This document shows positions 5,542 to 9,795 of a stretch of 9,795 nt of DNA, one piece after another. The notes beneath the pieces were generated by a model that was not told where the DNA came from, made no database searches, and saw only the letters and a program-made list of their open reading frames with translations. The stretch's first letter is position 1; each line of letters begins with the position of its first letter. The stretch is from Spartobacteria bacterium UBA6821 (GTDB lineage Bacteria > Verrucomicrobiota > Verrucomicrobiia > Chthoniobacterales > UBA6821). A program made the translations under genes and the position numbers. The stretch spans positions 1 to 9,795 of the forward strand of contig DKEN01000122.1 in NCBI GenBank assembly GCA_002452515.1, given 5' to 3'.

Positions 5542-6687
5542 ATGTCATTCGGCGCGCGAATAGCTCTAGCTCTGATCCTGTTGGTGTTGGTTGGCGGCGT
5601 CCTGATTATCGGGAACGGGGCACCTGTGGCGAGTGGCTTTCAGATAGCTTCGTTAAATCTTCCCTCCGCCAAAGCTGAGAAGCCATTCTATCAAGAGGAA
5701 TTCATCAATGCCTCGCAGGATCTGCCTTTTGTCCATGTCGCCTCCGTGACGGAGTTGGTCGATCATTCGCTTGCGGCACTTTGGTATGGAGGGCCCTATG
5801 AGCATAGCCCTGAGAATCAAATCTATTTTTCCAAAGAGAGGGATGGTATCTGGCTATCTCCGCAAATCATCATGACCACCGAACAGGTGGAGCATGATCT
5901 GAATCGTCCTATTAAATGCTTGGGCAATCCTTTGATGCTTCCTAATCCAGACGGAACACTCCGCCTTCTGTTTGTCTCGATCGCCATGGGCAAGTGGTCT
6001 GGCAGTCAGCTCAATACAAGTCTCTCCAAGGATGGTGGCACCACCTGGTCACGCGTCGAGCGCCTGACACTCAGTCCCTTTTTCAATCTCAGCGAGCTCG
6101 TGCGCAACCGTCCTGTCAGGACAACCGAGGGATGGTGCGTGCCCGTGTATCAGGAATTTCTTGGGAAATTCCCCGAACTCTTGTGGCTCTCGGAGAGGAA
6201 TGGGAAAATCAGTTATGAGAAAACCCGGATAGCCGGAGGATGCTCCACTCTTCAGCCCTCGCTCATTCCCGTGGATGCCAGACGGGCTTTCGTTCTGCTG
6301 CGTGACTACACGAAAACAAAACGCATCTTTATCAGCCGCTCTGCGGATGCGGGGCTTAGTTGGTCGAAGCCGGAAGCAACAAACCTTCCCAATCCCGATT
6401 CGGGGATTTCGGGAATACGACTTCCTAAGGGACGACTGCTCGTCACCTTTAATGACGCAACGTGGGGACGCTCCAATCTCTCCGTTGCCTTGAGTATCGA
6501 CGAAGGCCGCTCCTGGAAAAGAATCGCGATCTTGGAAAACGATAACGAAAAATCTTTTTCTTACCCTTATATGATGCAGGCTTCCGACGGGGTCATCCAT
6601 GTCACCTACAGTTGGGACGGCAGAAAGGTCAAAGAGGTAACGTTCAATGAGGCCTGGGTCAACGAACAGGAGGCGAAACAGCCATGA
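5542..6687 (+). CDS. Membrane-anchored or exported sialidase-like BNR-repeat protein
   Basis: A 381-residue protein beginning with a short basic stretch and a hydrophobic helix (about residues 6-25, ALALILLVLVGGVLIIG), so a signal peptide or membrane anchor placing the rest outside the cytoplasm. The body is a six-bladed beta-propeller of the 'predicted neuraminidase' type (BNR_2, COG4692-like). Three Asp-boxes with the S-x-D-x-G-x-x-W pattern are visible: residues 162-169 (SKDGGTTW), 267-274 (SADAGLSW) and 318-325 (SIDEGRSW). A fourth, degenerate one lies near residue 96 (SKERDGIW). Other family signatures are GNPLMLPNPDGTLRLLFVS, VRNRPVRTTEGWCVPVYQEF and SYPYMMQASDGVIHVTYSW. The classical F/Y-R-I-P motif is not visible, so sialic-acid cleavage is not assured; action on another glycan is equally possible. 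The ATG has an AGGA 5 bases upstream. The stop overlaps the next start (ATGA), so the two genes are translationally coupled. Confidence 0.88.
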   Translation: MSFGARIALALILLVLVGGVLIIGNGAPVASGFQIASLNLPSAKAEKPFYQEEFINASQDLPFVHVASVTELVDHSLAALWYGGPYEHSPENQIYFSKERDGIWLSPQIIMTTEQVEHDLNRPIKCLGNPLMLPNPDGTLRLLFVSIAMGKWSGSQLNTSLSKDGGTTWSRVERLTLSPFFNLSELVRNRPVRTTEGWCVPVYQEFLGKFPELLWLSERNGKISYEKTRIAGGCSTLQPSLIPVDARRAFVLLRDYTKTKRIFISRSADAGLSWSKPEATNLPNPDSGISGIRLPKGRLLVTFNDATWGRSNLSVALSIDEGRSWKRIAILENDNEKSFSYPYMMQASDGVIHVTYSWDGRKVKEVTFNEAWVNEQEAKQP

Positions 6688-7307
6688 GTATTGATTGTTT
6701 CCATTACTTCTACCCAGCCTTCGCCCCGTGGCTTGCCTTATCCCTGTTACTTCTGGGACGCAATCCCCATCCATCGCGCCTGCGATCGATCGCCAGCCCT
6801 CTGATTGCTGCGGGAATTCTTCTCATTCCCCTGGAGCATTTCCCTCTAGTTCGCTGGATCGCGCTTCTGGAATCGAATCCGAGTATCACGCTCACCCTCC
6901 TGCTCGCCATCGCCCTGATCGCACGCGTCGGAGGACCGAGACTTTTCCGCTCACAGGACTGGAGGGCAGCATGGCTCATTGGAAGCATGGCCTCGCTGGT
7001 TCTCTACCCCGCAGCACTGGGACTGTCGCCTTTTGATTCCTACAACTTGGGCTGGGGTCCCCTTCTTGCGATTGCAACAGCTGCCATCACCGTGGTTCTT
7101 CTCGTGATAGGGAACCGCTTTGCCTACGTGCTCGTCCTTGTACTCCTTGGAATGATATTCCACCCCATGGAATCAACCAACGACTGGGATTGCCTGATTG
7201 ATGCCTGTTATGGCATTTTCTCGCTGATCGCGACGATTCTTATCGTGATCTCCTACAAAATCTCTACCGGGCATTCCGGCAACGCACGGAGAAAGGCTTT
7301 GCCGTAG
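6684..7307 (+). CDS. Polytopic inner-membrane protein coupled to the sialidase-like gene
   Basis: A 207-residue, very hydrophobic protein with about six to seven membrane helices. Approximate positions are 11-24, 36-50, 67-82, 95-115, 124-141, 145-160 and 172-190. Helices are joined by short loops, and the C-terminal tail is basic (GHSGNARRKALP). The start overlaps the upstream stop in ATGA, and a strong AGGAGG (6668-6673) lies 10 bases before the ATG inside the previous gene, so it is clearly an operon partner. I do not recognise a named family. The motif ESTNDWDCLIDACYG before the last helix looks like a conserved signature of membrane proteins found next to such sialidase-like genes, but I cannot confirm this. 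A role in placing or supplying the exported neighbour is inference only. The 3' end overlaps the convergent helicase gene by 55 bp. Confidence 0.8.
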   Translation: MSIDCFHYFYPAFAPWLALSLLLLGRNPHPSRLRSIASPLIAAGILLIPLEHFPLVRWIALLESNPSITLTLLLAIALIARVGGPRLFRSQDWRAAWLIGSMASLVLYPAALGLSPFDSYNLGWGPLLAIATAAITVVLLVIGNRFAYVLVLVLLGMIFHPMESTNDWDCLIDACYGIFSLIATILIVISYKISTGHSGNARRKALP

Positions 7308-9268
7308 TATTTTGAAAGAATGCGGCTGTCGAGAATCACGATGGAGCCGGTATCACTACCACTCCTGATCAAACGTCCGATCCCTTGTCTGAGTTTGAGG
7401 ATGGCCTCAGGAAGCGAGTAGTCCCTGAAGGGATCACCGCCGGAGGATTCGATTTCCTCCAACTTCGCCTCGGTCAAGGGATGATCGGGAGTGATGAAGG
7501 GTAGGCGCGTGATGATGACGCTGGAGAGGGCTTCACCCGGCAAGTCGACACCCGTCCAGAAACTGTCGGTTCCGAAGAGCACACTCCCACTCTCCTCGCG
7601 AAAGGTCTCCAGCATCCGAGAACGGGAAAGCCCGCCTCCCTGAATAATAAGGTTCCATTTCTTTTTCGTAAAAAAACCCTCCATCCGCGCAGCCACGGCC
7701 TGCATCGTCTTGTAACTCGTGAAGAGCACAAAGGCCCGTGCCTTACTCTCTGTGGTAAAATGCTCGATCCACTTCGCTAGCGCCTCCTCGTAGCCAGCAT
7801 CGCGAGGTTCTGGCATCTTTCTCACGAGATGGAGCTTCATCTGACGTTGGTAGTCAAAGGGGGATCCAAGTTGCAGTGAGGGAACTTCTTCCCCCCCAAC
7901 ACGCCCTTTGAAATAACCCAACTCCTCGGAACCAACCGACAGGGTAGCGCTCGTCATCACCGCTGTTCCTCCGTCACGAAATAGGAGCCTGCCGAGTAAT
8001 GGTGCCACAGCCACAGGGGCGGCATGGAGGCTGTGCCAGGTTGAGGACTTGCCTCCCCGTTCGACCCAATAGACGTGACCAGGCTCGTTCTGTGAAAGGA
8101 AATCATTGAGCCCCGCGCGCGCTGTTCGCAATCGCGAGGTAACCTCGGTGAGTTCCCCCTTCAAGCCTTCCTCCTCGGTCTTGGAGGCAGCGGAGCCCGC
8201 CGATTCTGCAAGACGTGCCAGACCCTGAGATAGGGTGCTGTTGGCAACTGCCTCGGCGAGCACCGCCGACTGATCTTCACGAATCCTGCATTCGCGACCC
8301 TGCTTGAAGGTGCAGGCTCCGGCTAGGGAATCAAAAAATCGATCGATCTCGGGGAGAAGATCGGCAGCCGTGCTGATTGCCTCGGTGTGTCGTGCCTGCT
8401 GAAGCAGCCCTTTGCGGGTTCGCGGATTATAGAGACGCTGGATCGACTGGCGCAGACCGTACTGGGAGAGGGAGAATCCCAGGTGACGCGAGGCAACCTG
8501 CTCGACCGTATGAGCCTCGTCAAAGATAACAAAATCATCGGGGAAGAGATAGCCAAGCCCCTCGTCATCAGGATCGCCCAGGAGGGTGAAAAAGAGTGTG
8601 TGATTAAGGACCAGAACCTGTGCCGACTGGGCGCGACGACGGGCGGACTGATAAAAGCATCCCGAATCCCGACCACAGGTTTTCGGGGTGCAGAGATGCT
8701 GTTCGCTGCAAATCTGTGCCCAAAGCTGCGGGTTGGGCTCAAAGGGAAGATCGCTCAGGGAGCCGTCCGATGTCGTGGCCGCCCATTCCCTGATCCGTTC
8801 GAGCTCAGGGCGTTCCTCGGCAGTGAAGAGATCCCCGCCATGATGCGCGGCCCGGGAGAGACGCGTGGGACAAACGTAGTTTTGCCGCCCCTTGAGCAGG
8901 ACTGCCTCAAACTCCTCGGCAAGCAAACCACGAACGAGGGGAATGTCCTTGTAGAGAAGCTGTTCCTGAAGATTGATCGTGTGGGTGCTGATCAGCGCCT
9001 TTCGCCCCGTGCGGCGAGCATGAAGCACCGATGGCAGCAGATAGGCGAGTGATTTGCCAACCCCTGTACCAGCCTCAACGACAAGATGAGTGCGTCTTTC
9101 CAGGGCTTCCGCAACGGAAGCCGCCATCCGTTGTTGCTCGGGACGCCATTCAAATCCGCTGATCGCAGAGAGGCTTCCCTTGGGGCCGAAAATCTCGGCA
9201 ATCTCCCGCGCAAATTCTCCCTGAGGAGGGCTGCTGGGAGGGTGGAATTCCTCGTTAATCGAAATCAT
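7253..9268 (-). CDS. dinG: ATP-dependent DNA helicase, DinG/XPD-like superfamily 2 with iron-sulfur cluster
   Basis: A 671-residue protein from the preferred ATG at 9268. It has a Walker A motif EAGTGVGKS (65-73), Walker B/DEAH IFDEAH (box residues 250-253), a T-S-A-T motif (MTSATLS), FGTDSFWTGVDLPG and motif VI QGIGRLIRS (Gln628, Arg632, Arg635). Between motifs I and II lie four cysteines spaced as in DinG/XPD proteins (133, 193, 198, 204: QNYVC, HLC, KTC, SGC), which would hold a 4Fe-4S cluster. The enzyme unwinds DNA 5'-3', with roles in repair, R-loop removal and replication past obstacles. No N-terminal exonuclease domain is present, unlike the long Firmicutes version. The frame is open to an ATG at 9382, but the extra 38 residues are Pro/Ser/Gln-rich, non-family-like, and would overlap the divergent permease start. 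The C-terminus SKYYGKAFLRALPECP is typical and overlaps the convergent gene. Confidence 0.93.
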   Translation of the reverse strand: MISINEEFHPPSSPPQGEFAREIAEIFGPKGSLSAISGFEWRPEQQRMAASVAEALERRTHLVVEAGTGVGKSLAYLLPSVLHARRTGRKALISTHTINLQEQLLYKDIPLVRGLLAEEFEAVLLKGRQNYVCPTRLSRAAHHGGDLFTAEERPELERIREWAATTSDGSLSDLPFEPNPQLWAQICSEQHLCTPKTCGRDSGCFYQSARRRAQSAQVLVLNHTLFFTLLGDPDDEGLGYLFPDDFVIFDEAHTVEQVASRHLGFSLSQYGLRQSIQRLYNPRTRKGLLQQARHTEAISTAADLLPEIDRFFDSLAGACTFKQGRECRIREDQSAVLAEAVANSTLSQGLARLAESAGSAASKTEEEGLKGELTEVTSRLRTARAGLNDFLSQNEPGHVYWVERGGKSSTWHSLHAAPVAVAPLLGRLLFRDGGTAVMTSATLSVGSEELGYFKGRVGGEEVPSLQLGSPFDYQRQMKLHLVRKMPEPRDAGYEEALAKWIEHFTTESKARAFVLFTSYKTMQAVAARMEGFFTKKKWNLIIQGGGLSRSRMLETFREESGSVLFGTDSFWTGVDLPGEALSSVIITRLPFITPDHPLTEAKLEEIESSGGDPFRDYSLPEAILKLRQGIGRLIRSGSDTGSIVILDSRILSKYYGKAFLRALPECPVEIL

Positions 9269-9380
9269 GGATAAAGGAAGGCAGGGAGAAGATGGTGATT
9301 GCGATTGCAGGATAGGGAGTTGAGGAGGCAGAATCCCGTTCTTTCCGTCGACCTGCAATGGGTTTCTGTCGGAAACTTCC
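9269..9380. promoter_or_regulatory. Divergent promoter region between dinG and the LptF/LptG-like gene
   Basis: If dinG starts at 9268, this 112-bp interval is the only space for promoters of both divergent genes. I see no clear LexA-type operator or sigma-70 boxes. If dinG used the upstream ATG (9382-9380), the two start codons would overlap by 2 bases and no intergenic promoter would exist, which argues for the shorter helicase. Confidence 0.45.
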
Positions 9381-9795
9381 ATGACGATTTTTGACCAGTA
9401 CCTTCTGAAAAAATTTCTACTGCCGTTTTTTTACTGCGTCAGTGGCTTCGTCTCCGTCTGGTTGATTTGGGATCTGAGCACCAATCTGCCCGATTTTATC
9501 TCGGGGTTCAATACCGCGGGCTTTGCCTCGACGCTTGGCCTGATCATCCGTTTTTATCTACTGCAAATTCCGAGTGTCATGGTGCTCAGCATTCCTGTCG
9601 GGTTGCTGCTGGCGTTGCTCTACACCCTCACCCAGATGTCGCGTCGCAACGAGATCATCTCCATGCTCTGCGCTGGGCAGAGTCTCTATCGCATCTTCCT
9701 CCCCTTGGTTCTGGTCGGACTGACCATGACAGCACTGCTCACCATTCTGAATTTCTCACTGGCTCCCCAGGCGGGTGCCGTGCGCGATGATCTCA
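9381..9795 (+). CDS. LptF/LptG-family (YjgP/YjgQ) permease, N-terminal part
   Basis: The frame is open from ATG 9381 to the right edge, giving 138 residues of a longer membrane protein. The start MTIFDQYLLKKFLLPFFYCV is typical of LptF/LptG: a short amphipathic helix leads into membrane helix 1. Two more helices lie at about 62-85 and 108-130. The diagnostic stretch TQMSRRNEIISMLCAGQSLYRIFLPL matches the family's cytoplasmic coupling loop (S-R-R-N-E...A-A-G-x-S), which contacts the LptB ATPase. It is followed by LNFSLAPQA, where the periplasmic beta-jellyroll normally begins. LptB2FG extracts lipopolysaccharide from the inner membrane and passes it to the LptC-A bridge. Whether this is the F or G subunit cannot be decided from the N-terminus. 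A good Shine-Dalgarno sequence is not seen. Confidence 0.9.
   Translation, partial: MTIFDQYLLKKFLLPFFYCVSGFVSVWLIWDLSTNLPDFISGFNTAGFASTLGLIIRFYLLQIPSVMVLSIPVGLLLALLYTLTQMSRRNEIISMLCAGQSLYRIFLPLVLVGLTMTALLTILNFSLAPQAGAVRDDL

Noticed and set aside
6049..6774. 241-residue minus-strand frame antisense to the sialidase-like gene
   Set aside because: The opposite strand carries Asp-boxes, a signal anchor, a ribosome binding site and operon coupling; this frame is its shadow.
8387..9052. 221-residue plus-strand frame within dinG
   Set aside because: It is antisense to the FeS and DEAH region of the helicase, which is unmistakable.
9467..9790. 107-residue plus-strand frame at the right edge
   Set aside because: It is an out-of-frame shadow of the LptF/LptG-like gene starting at 9381.

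Overview
The window looks like a chromosomal segment of a Verrucomicrobiota bacterium, probably on the Spartobacteria/Chthoniobacterales side. The main reason is a long gene at the left edge resembling the prepilin-like 'Verru_Chthon cassette protein A'. An LptF/LptG lipopolysaccharide-export permease at the right edge fits a Gram-negative envelope. No transposase, integrase, phage gene or CRISPR array was seen.

Layout, left to right. (1) 1-1981, minus: a 660-codon open frame with an N-terminal membrane anchor, running off the left edge. (2) 1982-2717: no intact gene. It holds a degraded plus-strand fragment like the C-terminal part of a MerR/HspR regulator, copy 1 of a 185-bp repeat joined to a tRNA-Thr-like fragment, and a plus-oriented terminator-like hairpin. 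(3) 2718-3173, minus: an Hsp20 small heat-shock protein. (4) 3174-3681: a non-coding stretch with several inverted repeats. (5) 3682-4980, plus: an orphan histidine kinase with an RsbRD-like N-terminal region. (6) 4981-5541: copy 2 of the repeat, a complete tRNA-Thr(UGU) gene on the minus strand, and the upstream region of the next operon. (7) 5542-7307, plus: a two-gene operon, a membrane-anchored sialidase-like BNR protein translationally coupled to a polytopic membrane protein. (8) 7253-9268, minus: a DinG/XPD-type iron-sulfur helicase whose 3' end overlaps the membrane-protein gene by 55 bp. (9) 9381 to the right edge, plus: an LptF/LptG-family permease, divergent from dinG.

The most unusual structure is the pair of 185-bp repeats, at 2302-2486 and 5097-5281. 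They have the same length, no indels, 20 substitutions (89% identity), and a chain of short hairpins. Each begins with a 19-bp copy of the 3' end of the tRNA-Thr gene present at 5318-5393, including its encoded CCA; the only difference is the discriminator base. Copy 1 also continues on its other side into a 30-bp stretch matching the T-arm to anticodon-loop part of the same tRNA at 25 of 30 positions. Copy 1 therefore reads as the 3' half of a tRNA-Thr gene split in the T-loop by about 148 bp. Copy 2 sits directly behind the intact tRNA gene, like a short tRNA-targeted insertion. This suggests a small non-autonomous element or structured RNA family tied to tRNA-Thr. The remaining genes are ordinary chromosomal genes of stress response, signalling, envelope and DNA repair functions.
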